52,569 nt of DNA, taken from contig JAKELU010000003.1 in NCBI GenBank assembly GCA_022760735.1, positions 129,092-181,660 of the forward strand, in the 5' to 3' direction. Origin of the DNA: Firmicutes bacterium FC7 (lineage in GTDB: Bacteria; Bacillota; Clostridia; Tissierellales; Tissierellaceae). The notes below the pieces were generated by a model. It was not told the origin of the DNA, ran no database searches, and was given only the letters and a program-made list of their open reading frames with translations. This document shows, piece after piece, positions 41,997 to 51,170 of this stretch; positions within the stretch are counted from its first letter, which is position 1, and each line of letters begins with the position of its first letter. Both the position numbers and the translations under genes were made by a program.

Positions 41997-42152
41997 AAAA
42001 AAAGCTATGGAGTTCCATAGCTTTAATAGCATTATACAACTCCCCTTTACGCTTACGAGGTTAGCTGTCGGGTTAGGATAAAGGGTATCCTTCGTTTTGA
42101 TTCACCCCAAAAAATTGGTTCCCCCGCTTCTTAAAAATAAGAATTCAGCGAT
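41997..42152 (-). promoter_or_regulatory. c-di-AMP riboswitch (ydaO/yuaA class)
   Basis: On the minus strand the hallmark blocks appear in order: CGCTGAATTC (42150-42141), CGGGGGAACC (42126-42117), GGGGTGAATC (42108-42099), CCCGACAGCTAACCTCGTAA (42072-42053), then GGGGAG. A terminator follows: AAAGCTATGG / CCATAGCTTT (42024-42001) and a T run. High c-di-AMP stops transcription in known members, which fits repression of the betaine importer 73 nt downstream when turgor is high. Confidence 0.92.
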
Positions 42153-42222
42153 AATTTGTAGTATATACTTGTATTTAGTTATTTAGTATAACACAATCTA
42201 AATTATAAAGCAAATTGCAGAA

Positions 42223-42486
42223 TTAATGTTGAGGGCTTTTGCTAACTAAAACAGCAGCTTTAGTTATTTCTGTTATTGCATCTACCTCAAACTGTTTTCT
42301 TAGTATATGTAATTTTGAATATAATTGACCTTTTTCGCTAACAACATATTTAGTTGGCAAATTATTAAGAGCAAGAGCGGCAATATCCATCTTACACTTT
42401 TCGCATTTACATATTTCCATATCTTTAAGCACAGAATCCATTATATTTAAAACAACATCTTCCATATAATTCTTTAATATTACCAT
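42223..42486 (-). CDS. ComFB-family protein
   Basis: 87 aa. NYMEDVVLNIMDSVL (near 6), the cysteine pair CKCEKC (near 26-31), and DIAALALNNLPTKYVVSE match the late-competence ComFB family. Recent work describes ComFB-like proteins as receptors of cyclic dinucleotides, in cyanobacteria and B. subtilis. It sits between the c-di-AMP riboswitch and a divergent diguanylate cyclase. GGGGGGG precedes the ATG. Confidence 0.85.
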   Translation of the reverse strand: MVILKNYMEDVVLNIMDSVLKDMEICKCEKCKMDIAALALNNLPTKYVVSEKGQLYSKLHILRKQFEVDAITEITKAAVLVSKSPQH

Positions 42487-42633
42487 ATTATTCCCCCCCT
42501 TTTGTTACTATTTTATCACTTTTAAGCCATTAACTCAAAATATTTATAAAATTTAGAAAGTTGACTAAAATGGAAACGTTTGATACCATATATATAGTAG
42601 GAAAAAAATGTATCTTTATATTGGAGAAGTGTT

Positions 42634-43602
42634 ATGAATAACATGATTACTTTAAATATCAAAGAAACACTAATTATTAACACTATTATGAATATGTCTT
42701 ACGATACAATATATTTTAAAGATATAAATTCCAGAATTATTTTGTCTAGTAAGGCTCATGCAAAGCTATGGGGACTTGATGATCCTGCTGATGCTATTGG
42801 GAAAACTGATTTTGATTTTTTTCCCGAAGAATTTGCTAGAAAAGCGTTAAAGATTGAACAAGAAATTATGGCTACTGGAGTTCCAGTGACAGATATTATA
42901 GAAGAATTAAGAAGAGAAGACGGTAAGAAAATGTGGCTATCTGCTTCAAAATATCCTTTATATGATACTAATGGAAACATTGTTGGGACATGGGGAACTT
43001 CTAAGGATATCACAACTTTAAAAGAAACTGAAGAAGAACTAAAAAAAGTAAATGCTAAATTAAAAGCTGCAAATTTAAAACTAAAGGCATTATCATCTAA
43101 GGATACCCTATCAGGATTGTATAATAAGGGGCATTATTTTGATGTAATGAAAAGTTCCTTTGAAATTTATAAAAGGAGAAGGATTAAAGGTCAAAATAAT
43201 AGCTTTTCATTGATATTATTTGATATTGATAATTTTAAAGATGTAAATGATACATATGGACATCTAATGGGAGACTATATGATAAGACATATATCCAATA
43301 TAATTAGAAATAGCGTTCGTTCAAGTGACACCTGCTGTAGATATGGAGGCGATGAGTTCGCAGTACTAGTATATGATACCGATTTAGACGATGCAATCGA
43401 AATAGCGGAAAAGATACGAAAAAACATAGAGAATTCAAGAGCAAATTATATGGGGATCCAAGTTAAAGTAACAGCAAGTATTGGAGTTTCTACTTTTGAT
43501 GAATCCTATGATTTTATTGATATGATAGATAAAGCTGATAAAAGATTATATATTTCGAAGAGTAGAGGGAAAAATAAGGTCAGCTGTCTGAGTGCCTATT
43601 GA
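42634..43602 (+). CDS. PAS-GGDEF diguanylate cyclase
   Basis: 322 aa. A PAS sensor (about 12-130: SYDTIYFKDINSRIILSSKA, DFFPEEFARKAL), a coiled coil (about 133-152, EELKKVNAKLKAANLKL) and a GGDEF domain (about 155-320). The active-site GGDEF is intact (RYGGDEFAVLVYDTD), and RSSD lies five residues before it, the inhibitory I-site. It should make c-di-GMP from GTP in response to a small ligand or redox signal. It has no transmembrane segment. It is divergent from comFB; a TTGACT -35-like box lies at 42561. Confidence 0.93.
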   Translation: MNNMITLNIKETLIINTIMNMSYDTIYFKDINSRIILSSKAHAKLWGLDDPADAIGKTDFDFFPEEFARKALKIEQEIMATGVPVTDIIEELRREDGKKMWLSASKYPLYDTNGNIVGTWGTSKDITTLKETEEELKKVNAKLKAANLKLKALSSKDTLSGLYNKGHYFDVMKSSFEIYKRRRIKGQNNSFSLILFDIDNFKDVNDTYGHLMGDYMIRHISNIIRNSVRSSDTCCRYGGDEFAVLVYDTDLDDAIEIAEKIRKNIENSRANYMGIQVKVTASIGVSTFDESYDFIDMIDKADKRLYISKSRGKNKVSCLSAY

Positions 43603-43730
43603 TTAAGTTGCCTTATAAAATATTTTTCTGTATAATTTAGAGAAGACACGGAATGTTAAGATTGACAGCATTTCAAGTCTTCTTTTTTGTTTAAAATTCG
43701 AGTAAGCGCTATGCTTATAGGAGGTAAATC

Positions 43731-45092
43731 ATGGTAAAGAGAAACGATGTTATAGAATTCATTATAGATAAGGTGGAATTTCCTAACAAGGGTAAAGGAA
43801 CATACGATGGCCATATTGTTAAATTTAAGGGTGGAATTGAAGGTCAAAAGGTTAAGGCAAGAGTAAGCAAGAAGAGAAAAGGAGTAATTGAAGCAAAATT
43901 AATTGAAGTATTAGAAAAATCACCTTTAGAAGGGGAATCTAGGTGTAAACACTTTGGTATTTGCGGAGGTTGTGCATATCAGACTCTATCCTATGAGGAA
44001 GAGTTAAAGCTAAAAGAAAAGCAGGTAAGGGAACTATTTGAAAAAGAAGGCTTAGATATTAATCTCTTAGGAATAGAGCCAAGTCCTATTGAGGGTACTT
44101 ATAGAAATAAGATGGAATATACCTTTGGTGATGAGGAAAAGGGTGGACCATTATCCCTTGGTCTTCATATAAAGGGAAGGTTTTATGAGACCGTAAATAC
44201 CACAGATTGTAATATAGTAGATAAGGACTTTACCTTAATTAGGGAAACTATTAGAAAGTATTTTGAGGAAAAGGACTTACCTTTTTATAATACAAGACAG
44301 CATAGTGGAGTACTTAGACACTTAGTAATTCGAAAAGCTCTTTCAACAGGAGAGGTCCTAGTTAATTTGGTAACTACAAGTCAACAGGAGATAAATAGGG
44401 AAGAGTTTAAAGAAATGCTTCTTAATCTAGAAATTGATGGAGAAATAAAAGGTATTCTTCATACAATTAATGATGGATTAAGCGATGTTGTAAAGGCTGA
44501 TAGAATTGATTTGCTTTATGGTAGGGATTACATTGTAGAGGAAATTCTAGGTCTTAAGTTTAAGATTTCACCATTTTCTTTCTTCCAAACTAATAGCTTG
44601 GGAGCAGAGAAGTTATACTCAATTGCTAGAGAGTTTGCTGGTGATATAGATGATAAGGTGGTATTTGACCTCTATTCTGGTACAGGTACCATAGCTCAAA
44701 TTATGGCACCTGTAGCAAAAAAGGTAATTGGTATTGAAATAGTGGAAGAAGCAGTAGAAATGGCTAAAGAAAATGCTAAGTTAAACAATCTTGATAATGT
44801 TGAATTCATTGCAGGTGATGTATTAAAGGCAGTAGATGATTTACATGAAAAGCCTGATTTAATAATAATAGATCCACCAAGAGATGGCATACATCCTAAG
44901 GCTATAAATAAAATTATAGATTTTAATCCTGATACTTTTGTATATGTATCATGTAACCCAGTAACATTGGCTAGGGATTTAAAGGTATTTATAGAAAGAG
45001 GATATGAAGTAAAGAAAGCAAAGTTAATGGATATGTTCCCTAGAACAGCACATGTTGAGACGGTGGTATTGATGTCACGCACAAAAAATTGA
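43731..45092 (+). CDS. rlmD: 23S rRNA (uracil-C5) methyltransferase, RlmD/RlmCD family
   Basis: 453 aa. N-terminal TRAM RNA-binding domain (about 1-60), the 4Fe-4S cysteines CKHFGICGGC (near 76-85), SAM-binding DLYSGTGTIAQIM (near 312), and the catalytic cysteine in YVSCNPVTLARDL (near 405). It methylates uracils of 23S rRNA with SAM. AGGAGG precedes ATG 43731. The native-looking sequence ends at this gene's stop; acquired-looking DNA follows, and rum-family genes are known integration targets for mobile elements in streptococci. Confidence 0.94.
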   Translation: MVKRNDVIEFIIDKVEFPNKGKGTYDGHIVKFKGGIEGQKVKARVSKKRKGVIEAKLIEVLEKSPLEGESRCKHFGICGGCAYQTLSYEEELKLKEKQVRELFEKEGLDINLLGIEPSPIEGTYRNKMEYTFGDEEKGGPLSLGLHIKGRFYETVNTTDCNIVDKDFTLIRETIRKYFEEKDLPFYNTRQHSGVLRHLVIRKALSTGEVLVNLVTTSQQEINREEFKEMLLNLEIDGEIKGILHTINDGLSDVVKADRIDLLYGRDYIVEEILGLKFKISPFSFFQTNSLGAEKLYSIAREFAGDIDDKVVFDLYSGTGTIAQIMAPVAKKVIGIEIVEEAVEMAKENAKLNNLDNVEFIAGDVLKAVDDLHEKPDLIIIDPPRDGIHPKAINKIIDFNPDTFVYVSCNPVTLARDLKVFIERGYEVKKAKLMDMFPRTAHVETVVLMSRTKN

Positions 45093-45215
45093 TTGGGCTG
45101 AAAACCCTTATATATCAATGCTTTTAGCACACATGGGTACAAAACCCATCGAGCGAAAAACATGATTTTTTTCGGTTCGGGGAAACAAGTCAATAAAGAC
45201 GGTTTTTAATAGTCA
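45093..45215. other. Junction region after the rRNA methyltransferase gene
   Basis: A gene-free stretch containing small inverted repeats (GGGCTGAAAACCC; ATGGGT / ACCCAT around 45134-45150) leads from native-looking sequence to the repeats and foreign-looking genes. It is a plausible insertion junction, but no attachment site can be proven without the other end. Confidence 0.4.
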
Positions 45216-45331
45216 AGTGGTCAGGTTAGATGTCAGTGTTCCGCGAGTGGTCGGGTTAGATGTCAGCGTTCGCGAGTGGTCAGGTTAGATGTTTTTTCGG
45301 AAGTTTTTGAGGTTGTGTGGTCAGGTTGGAT
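45216..45331 (+). repeat. Tandem repeats of about 30 bp
   Basis: Units begin at 45216, 45246 and 45275, each starting AGTGGTCAGGTTAGATG or AGTGGTCGGGTTAGATG; the first two continue TCAG(T/C)GTTC(C)GCG. A fourth, partial copy (TGTGGTCAGGTTGGAT) lies at 45316-45331. They end about 80 bp before the likely start of the hydrolase gene. Confidence 0.8.
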
Positions 45332-45411
45332 ATTTTCGGCGGATAAACATATTGAATGAGATTATTTGGTTTTATTTCTACAATCTACCTGTAGAAATCA
45401 CGGGGGTTTTT

Positions 45412-46509
45412 ATGGCATTTTATAACTATCTTTTAATTGCTTTGTTGTTTATTTTAATTGGTTTTCTGATTATACCTGTAAAACGAAAACTAATAAAAAA
45501 GGGCCGGTTAAAAAGAACTATAAATGTGTTTGCTACTATTATCATTGTTTTTATAACATGCACAGTTGTCTTGTTTCCCAATTTAAAAAGCATTCAAACC
45601 ACAGGGGAATACTCTTATACTTTTAGTATACTGGAATTGACTGATAAATCACGCATTGATGAGCATAAAACCGATGGCAGTCATCGGAAAATGTCTGTGC
45701 TTGTTTATTATCCACGTGATGACGAAATTGTAAGCAATTCCTGTCCTTTGATTGTATTTTCCCACGGAGGTATTTCAACTAAAACAAGCAATCTTTCACT
45801 TTATAAAGAACTTGCAAGCCATGGCTATGTGGTTGCCAGCATCGACCATACCTATCATGCGTTCAATACGGAAATAGATCGGGAGAAAATACATATCGAT
45901 TTTGAATATATTAAAGAACTTAATGAGGAAGATTCCCATTTGGACATAGAAAATTCTTATGCGTGTTTTCAAAGGTGGATGAAGCTTCGTACCGATGATA
46001 TTAATTTTGTGATTGATACATTCATTGAAAAAGCCATGAATGAAAGTAATTCGTTCTATCAACTAATTGATGCAAATAGAATCGGTGTTGCTGGGCATTC
46101 CCTCGGCGGATCTGCTGCACTCGGGGTTGCGAGACAACGTAGCGAAATTAATGCGGTGATTGCGTTAGAGTCTCCCTATATGTGCGATATTACGGGTGTT
46201 GATGGAAATGAATTTACATGGAATACAGAACCCTACCGGTGTGCAGTTATGAACATCTATAGTGACAGCGGTTATCCTTTGATTACAACTGACAACAAAT
46301 ATGTACAGAACAAAAATCATTTGTTCAATCAAGGAAACATTGGGTATTATTACATAGAAGGCAGTAACCATTATACATTGACAGATTTAGTCAGGACATC
46401 GCCAATTTTATGTGCGTTGCTTGGCGGGGGGTATAAAAAATCAGGATACGATACTCTGAAGTTAATAAACCAAAAGAGCCTTGCCTTCTTTGATGAATAT
46501 CTAAGATGA
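45412..46509 (+). CDS. Membrane-anchored alpha/beta hydrolase (PAF-acetylhydrolase-like)
   Basis: 365 aa. Two or three N-terminal membrane helices (YLLIALLFILIGFLIIPV and TIIIVFITCTVVLF) precede a lipase domain: FSHGGISTKTSNLSLYKELA (near 120), nucleophile elbow GHSLGGSAALG (near 226), and a late His in EGSNHYTLTDLV (near 323). The HGxSxKxS-like segment resembles platelet-activating-factor acetylhydrolase / dienelactone hydrolase relatives. The open frame extends to 45289 through the tandem repeats; ATG 45412 with GGGGG upstream gives a cleaner start. Codon use differs from the genes to the left. Confidence 0.78.
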   Translation: MAFYNYLLIALLFILIGFLIIPVKRKLIKKGRLKRTINVFATIIIVFITCTVVLFPNLKSIQTTGEYSYTFSILELTDKSRIDEHKTDGSHRKMSVLVYYPRDDEIVSNSCPLIVFSHGGISTKTSNLSLYKELASHGYVVASIDHTYHAFNTEIDREKIHIDFEYIKELNEEDSHLDIENSYACFQRWMKLRTDDINFVIDTFIEKAMNESNSFYQLIDANRIGVAGHSLGGSAALGVARQRSEINAVIALESPYMCDITGVDGNEFTWNTEPYRCAVMNIYSDSGYPLITTDNKYVQNKNHLFNQGNIGYYYIEGSNHYTLTDLVRTSPILCALLGGGYKKSGYDTLKLINQKSLAFFDEYLR

Positions 46510-46609
46510 TATATGAACATTTAAAATGATATACGTTCACGAAGATTGCAGCCGTTTTGTTAACACGATAAATAACAGAGCATTATGAGCGGGAGGTGCT
46601 AAAAACTAT

Positions 46610-47311
46610 ATGAAAATACTAATCGCAGACGACGAGGCTGACATTCGAAACCTGATTAAAATAAACCTTGAAGAAAACGGATACACCGTTCTATCAGCAC
46701 AGAACGGCAAAGAAGCGCTCGATTTGCTATTGTCTGAGGACATACATCTGGCTATTCTCGACGTAATGATGCCGATTATGGATGGCTTCAATCTTCTGCG
46801 CAAAATACGGGAATACAACACTATTCCTGTCATCATGTTGACTGCGAGGACTGACGATATGGACAAGGTGCTTGGGTTGGGACTCGGCGCAGATGATTAT
46901 CTCTCAAAGCCCTTCTCGGTCTCCGAGCTGATTGCGCGTGTAGGCGCGCAGCTGCGCCGCAGCAACGAATATCTGACGCCGAGAGAAAAATCCGTTACTA
47001 CCGTTACATATGGGAATTTGTCGATGGATAGAGAAAAATGCTGCGCCTTTAAAGACGGAAAACCCATCGAGCTTGGTGCGAAGGAATATAAACTCCTTTT
47101 GTATTTCGTGGAAAATCCGGAGCGGGTTTTTACTAAGCGACAGCTATACCATGCCGTATGGGAGGAAGATTTCTATTACGATGACAATACCATCATGGTG
47201 CATATCAGTCGTATCCGCAGCCGCATTGAGGATGATCCGCAGAAGCCAAAATACCTGAAAACCATTCGCGGTATCGGATATAAACTGCATTATCTCGGTG
47301 AGAAGCCATGA
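46610..47311 (+). CDS. OmpR/VanR-type response regulator
   Basis: 233 aa. Receiver domain with acidic pair ADDEAD (residues 5-10), phospho-acceptor Asp in AILDVMMPIMDGF (near 51), Thr in MLTARTDD and Lys in DDYLSKPFS; C-terminal winged helix (RVFTKRQLYHAVWEED, then RSRIEDDPQKPKYLKTIRG). It overlaps the sensor kinase start by 4 bp. GC and codon use are clearly higher than in the rest of the window, in keeping with transfer. Confidence 0.95.
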   Translation: MKILIADDEADIRNLIKINLEENGYTVLSAQNGKEALDLLLSEDIHLAILDVMMPIMDGFNLLRKIREYNTIPVIMLTARTDDMDKVLGLGLGADDYLSKPFSVSELIARVGAQLRRSNEYLTPREKSVTTVTYGNLSMDREKCCAFKDGKPIELGAKEYKLLLYFVENPERVFTKRQLYHAVWEEDFYYDDNTIMVHISRIRSRIEDDPQKPKYLKTIRGIGYKLHYLGEKP

Positions 47312-48690
47312 AAAGTAAATTATCAAGTCAAATCTTAAGAAATTTCTGGGTAATCTTTTTACTGACAATCCTTGCTACAGTCCTTGCGTTTGTATTGTTA
47401 TCCGTTGTGAGCATATTTATTTCCGGTTCTCTTGTGAAAAGTCAGTTTTCCGCGAGTGAAATCATCAAAGAAGATTATAGGCAAATCGATGCATCCGCTG
47501 TCGTGGAGAACGGCGGTGGCGTTCAAATTGTTGACAAGGAATACCGTGTTGTTTATTCGCACGGGGTCGACACCATCGGAAAAGATCAACTGACCATCCA
47601 GGATTTTACCACGTTTTTAACAGAAAGTAAGAGCAAGCCTTACCATTATGATATTATTTATCAACCAAAAGGTGAGTTTTGGTTGATTGTTACCTTCCCG
47701 ACCTCAATACGCCTTGATTTTAAGCTGGTACATAATAAAGATGCTTCCACCGGCGATTTCAAACAGGCAGCCGGAGCAATTGCCTTTGTGGTGCTGAGCT
47801 ATTTGCTCATTCTTGCACTTTTCACTTTTATCTATTCAAGGATTACTGCTGCAAGGATTACGGTGCCCCTGAAGAAACTCTGCGACGGCACCAGGCTTTT
47901 ACGGGAGGGCGATTATTCCGCACGGGTAGATTTGCGCCTGAAAAACGAATTTGCCGAATTGCAGAATACTTTTAACGAAATGGCTGCACGTATTGAATAT
48001 GAGATCGCCCTGCGCCAAAAGTCGGAGGAGGATAGGAGAAGGTTGATTCTCGACATTTCTCACGACCTTAAGAATCCCCTTTCAAGTATACAAGGTTATG
48101 CCGAGATGCTTTGTCAAAAATCAGAATCACCGGAACTGACAGTAATTCATCAAAACAGTCAGCGTGCAAACCGACTGCTCAACGAACTGTTTGAGCTATC
48201 CAAAATGGATAGCCCTGATTTTGCATTAAAGCCGGTTAAAACAGACATCTGTGAAACTCTGCGACAGATATGCGCTGAGATTGTGCCTCAGTTGGAAAGC
48301 ACTAATTTTAAATATGAATTCAATATTCCTGAGGACAGTATTTACGTTATGCTGGACACCGGCCACTTTGGGCGCATCATTCAAAATCTTACGGACAACG
48401 CTGTGCGGTATAATCCAAAGGGTACAACCATTTCCGTCAGCCTGACGGTTCAAAACAAGACGGTTGTAATTTACTTCAACGATGACGGAGTCGGCATTCC
48501 CTCACATCTCGTACATGATATTTTCAAGCCCTTTGTGCGTGTGGATGATTCACGCAATTCCCAAACTGGCGGCAGCGGGCTTGGACTTTCCATTGCCAAA
48601 AAAATTTCACAGGCGCATGGAGGGAATCTGATTTTGTGTGAAGACGGCAACAAAGGCTGTAATTTCAAGATAACAATCCCAATAATTTAA
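47308..48690 (+). CDS. Membrane sensor histidine kinase
   Basis: 460 aa. Two membrane helices (about 10-38 and 155-180) flank an extracellular sensor region, then HAMP (about 182-235), phospho-acceptor H-box LILDISHDLKNPLSSIQGYA (near 246-265), N-box NLTDNAVRYNPKG (near 357), and G-boxes DDGVGIP and GGSGLGLSIAKKIS (near 420). It partners the regulator upstream. The signal is unknown; VanS-like and antimicrobial-peptide sensing kinases share this layout. Confidence 0.94.
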   Translation: MKSKLSSQILRNFWVIFLLTILATVLAFVLLSVVSIFISGSLVKSQFSASEIIKEDYRQIDASAVVENGGGVQIVDKEYRVVYSHGVDTIGKDQLTIQDFTTFLTESKSKPYHYDIIYQPKGEFWLIVTFPTSIRLDFKLVHNKDASTGDFKQAAGAIAFVVLSYLLILALFTFIYSRITAARITVPLKKLCDGTRLLREGDYSARVDLRLKNEFAELQNTFNEMAARIEYEIALRQKSEEDRRRLILDISHDLKNPLSSIQGYAEMLCQKSESPELTVIHQNSQRANRLLNELFELSKMDSPDFALKPVKTDICETLRQICAEIVPQLESTNFKYEFNIPEDSIYVMLDTGHFGRIIQNLTDNAVRYNPKGTTISVSLTVQNKTVVIYFNDDGVGIPSHLVHDIFKPFVRVDDSRNSQTGGSGLGLSIAKKISQAHGGNLILCEDGNKGCNFKITIPII

Positions 48691-48827
48691 GATTAATTTA
48701 AGGTTCGTTTCAGCTGTATGACAGGTTCAATTGCTATGATAGTAATGGATCTGAAATACAGCTAATTTTTTTATGAAACTTATTACAAGTACGAAATTTG
48801 AACCTAAAAATTGTTGAGGTGATATGT

Positions 48828-49376
48828 ATGAAGCACGAACCATCTCGTTTTGAGATGTTTCTGACAAGGCTCGCATTTCTCTTTTATGGTAAGTCTGTCT
48901 ACAAGATATTTGCAGACCGTCTGCCACTTAACGGAAATGAGCGGGTGCTTGATTTTGGGTGCGGCATGGGAACGGTTGCACACTATACCGCAAGAAGGCT
49001 TACTCACGGACATATAACCTGCCTTGATATTTCCGAGCGGTGGTTAAAAATCTGCCGAAAAACCCTGCGAGGGTTTTCAAACGCAGACTTTGTTCACGCA
49101 GAAACACTGATACTTCCGGCGGATAGTTTTGATTTGGTCTACTGCCACTTCGTTTTGCACGATGTTGCAGAAGACGCATTGGGGAAGGTTGTCCCTGCGC
49201 TGGCAAAGTCACTCAAATCAGGAGGCGCGCTTGTATTCCGAGAACCGTTGAATGAAGCAGAAAAGCTTGATTTTATAAAGCGGCTGATGCTTCAAAATGA
49301 ATTATCCCTCAGGGACAGCCGAATCATTGATGTTCCGCTGATGGGCAACGCTCTTGAGAGCGTCTATATAAAATAG
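48828..49376 (+). CDS. Class I SAM-dependent methyltransferase
   Basis: 182 aa. Motif I LDFGCGMGTVAHYTARRL (near 40-57), then LDISERWLKICRKTL, motif around FDLVYCHFVLHDV (near 106) and GGALVFREPLNEAE. It lacks any predicted membrane segment and resembles methyltransferases acting on small molecules or lipids. ATG 48828 is chosen from GAGGTGAT upstream; the longer frame from 48798 has no ribosome site. Confidence 0.87.
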   Translation: MKHEPSRFEMFLTRLAFLFYGKSVYKIFADRLPLNGNERVLDFGCGMGTVAHYTARRLTHGHITCLDISERWLKICRKTLRGFSNADFVHAETLILPADSFDLVYCHFVLHDVAEDALGKVVPALAKSLKSGGALVFREPLNEAEKLDFIKRLMLQNELSLRDSRIIDVPLMGNALESVYIK

Positions 49377-49393
49377 TAATTGGAGGCTAGGTT

Positions 49394-50587
49394 ATGTTTT
49401 ATATCATATTGTTTTTTATTTTGATCGTTGTAACGGTCATTACACTCGCATTTGGGTTATTTCAGTTGCTCTTTCGCATCATAGCACAGATTCGAAATAA
49501 AGCAAATCCCAAGCAGCTTACCCGACTGAAAAGGACAGCATTATTCTTTGCCGTAGTGATGGCGATAAACTTCGGGCTGATCGCAATTTCGCAGTTCACC
49601 GCATCAACACCCCGTATTATAGATGAAAGCGGAAATACACCTGCAAATAGCATCGCGGAACTGACAGAGCTTGAGCTAAATGGCAGAAAGCAATGGATAA
49701 GCATGAGAGGATGGGATAAAAATGCGCCGGTCCTGCTTTTTTTGGCAGGTGGCCCCGGCGGCACGCAGATGGCAGCAGTTCGTCATGAACTGGCAGAGCT
49801 TGAAAAGCATTTTGTGGTGGTAAACTGGGATCAGCCGGGCTCCGGCAAGTCTTACTACGCTGAAAAGATACAAAACATCACCATTGACACATACATTCAA
49901 GACGGTTACGCCCTGACAGAGTATTTAAAAGGGCGCTTTTCACAGGAAAAAATCTATTTGATCGGTGAATCTTGGGGCAGTGCGTTAGGGATTTTCTTGG
50001 TGGATAAATATCCGCAGTCTTACCATTCCTTAATTGGCACGGGACAGATGATCGATTTTGCAGAAACCGAGCGGATGGATTATACCAAGGCTATGGAAAT
50101 TGCTGAAAATAATGGAGATACTGCTCTCGTAAAAAAGCTCAAGGCAAACGGTGAGCCGCCCTACTACGGTAAACATGTTACATGGAAGAGCGCGGTATAT
50201 CTTAATTACCTCAGTTCGTATATGGCGAGGAATCCTGATATCCAAAACCCCGGTTACAATACCTTAAGGGATATCGGATCTTCTGAATATGGATTGCTTG
50301 ATAAAATCAATTTTTTCCGCGGAGTAATAAACACTTTTAATGATGTGTATCAGCAGCTTTACGATATTGACCTAAGAGCTGATTACACAAAGCTGGATGT
50401 GCCTGTCTACTTCTTCTTGGGACGGCATGATGTTAATGCTCCTGTGGGACTCGTTGAGGAATATGAGCGGGTGCTTAACGCGCCAGATAAAGGGATTATA
50501 TGGTTTGAGCATTCCGGGCACAGCCCATGGATTAATGAGCGAGATAAATTTATCGAGGAGGTCATGTCATGCTTTTTAGGAAATTAA
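49394..50587 (+). CDS. Alpha/beta hydrolase (proline iminopeptidase-like) with N-terminal membrane helices
   Basis: 397 aa. Two N-terminal hydrophobic segments (about 1-25 and 48-70) anchor an alpha/beta hydrolase domain. LAGGPGGTQMA (near 117) supplies the oxyanion HGGPG-like motif, GESWGSALGIF (near 191) the serine, PVYFFLGRHDVN the acidic residue, and HSGHSPWIN (near 376) the His. The pattern fits proline iminopeptidase-type peptidases or esterases. It lies 17 bp after the methyltransferase, in the same transferred-looking group. Confidence 0.85.
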   Translation: MFYIILFFILIVVTVITLAFGLFQLLFRIIAQIRNKANPKQLTRLKRTALFFAVVMAINFGLIAISQFTASTPRIIDESGNTPANSIAELTELELNGRKQWISMRGWDKNAPVLLFLAGGPGGTQMAAVRHELAELEKHFVVVNWDQPGSGKSYYAEKIQNITIDTYIQDGYALTEYLKGRFSQEKIYLIGESWGSALGIFLVDKYPQSYHSLIGTGQMIDFAETERMDYTKAMEIAENNGDTALVKKLKANGEPPYYGKHVTWKSAVYLNYLSSYMARNPDIQNPGYNTLRDIGSSEYGLLDKINFFRGVINTFNDVYQQLYDIDLRADYTKLDVPVYFFLGRHDVNAPVGLVEEYERVLNAPDKGIIWFEHSGHSPWINERDKFIEEVMSCFLGN

Positions 50588-51000
50588 TTAATAGAAGGAG
50601 TGCGGGCAAGATGAGTATAGCCATCTTTTCAGGAGTTCTAACCTTACTGTTTATTTTTACCCTTTCGGCTTGTATCGGCGCAAAAGGCAGTATTGTGATT
50701 CTTGAGAATGGGCGAGGAACGGGCTTCACAATGGATTTAAAGGAATATAATTCTAAAAGCAAGTGTGAATTATCTCTTGTTAAGGGTGATGTGGTACAAG
50801 TGGAGATAGAATGTAAGGAGGGCGAAATTGCTCTTATGGTAAGCGGCAAAAACGGTAGCGAACCGTATACGGGAAACAACCTTAAATCAGGTATTTTCAC
50901 TGTAACAGTACCAGAAACGGATGAATATATAATGCGAATAACTGGTAAAAATGCAACTGGACAGGTTATGATTAAAAACGTGGGAAGCGCAGTCGAATAG
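50569..51000 (+). CDS. Small secreted lipoprotein
   Basis: 143 aa, no recognised domain. A basic start (LFRKLINRRSAGK) precedes a hydrophobic stretch and a lipobox LSAC (Cys near 34). The mature part is beta-rich and ends PETDEYIMRITGKNATGQVM. The start overlaps the hydrolase gene by 19 bp with GGAGG at 50557-50561; ATG 50611 (AGGAG upstream) is an alternative. Last gene of the apparent operon. Confidence 0.75.
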   Translation: MLFRKLINRRSAGKMSIAIFSGVLTLLFIFTLSACIGAKGSIVILENGRGTGFTMDLKEYNSKSKCELSLVKGDVVQVEIECKEGEIALMVSGKNGSEPYTGNNLKSGIFTVTVPETDEYIMRITGKNATGQVMIKNVGSAVE

Positions 51001-51123
51001 ACGATTGTTATTTATCGCAAATTTAAATGCCAGCTACTGCCCTTGAATAAGAGATTACGGGAGAAAAATATAGTTAGTCTGTTGACAGATAATCCTGTAA
51101 TAAATAAATCTTCCTTATATTAA

Positions 51124-51170
51124 GACGAGCAAGGCAACCTACGTTGTAATTTCGTAGAGTGCCTCGTTCT
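51124..51170 (-). terminator. Hairpin after the serine recombinase gene
   Basis: GACGAGCAAGGCA...CTACG (51124-51143) pairs imperfectly with CGTAG...TGCCTCGTTC (51153-51169). It lies immediately after the recombinase stop codon and likely acts as its terminator. Confidence 0.6.

Noticed and set aside
42571-42584. cre-like sequence TGGAAACGTTTGAT before the PAS-GGDEF gene
   Set aside because: It lacks the conserved C near the 3' end, and the gene has no link to carbon catabolism.
44696-45193. Long minus-strand frame at the 3' end of the rRNA methyltransferase gene
   Set aside because: It is antisense to a well-supported gene, has no ribosome site and no recognisable domain.
45289-45411. Upstream extension of the hydrolase gene
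   Set aside because: It runs through the tandem repeats with no ribosome site; ATG 45412 fits the membrane-anchor start better.
47565-47572. GTCGAC within the sensor kinase gene as a second leader-like motif
   Set aside because: It is a single 6-bp match inside coding sequence in GC-richer DNA, without the inverted partner.
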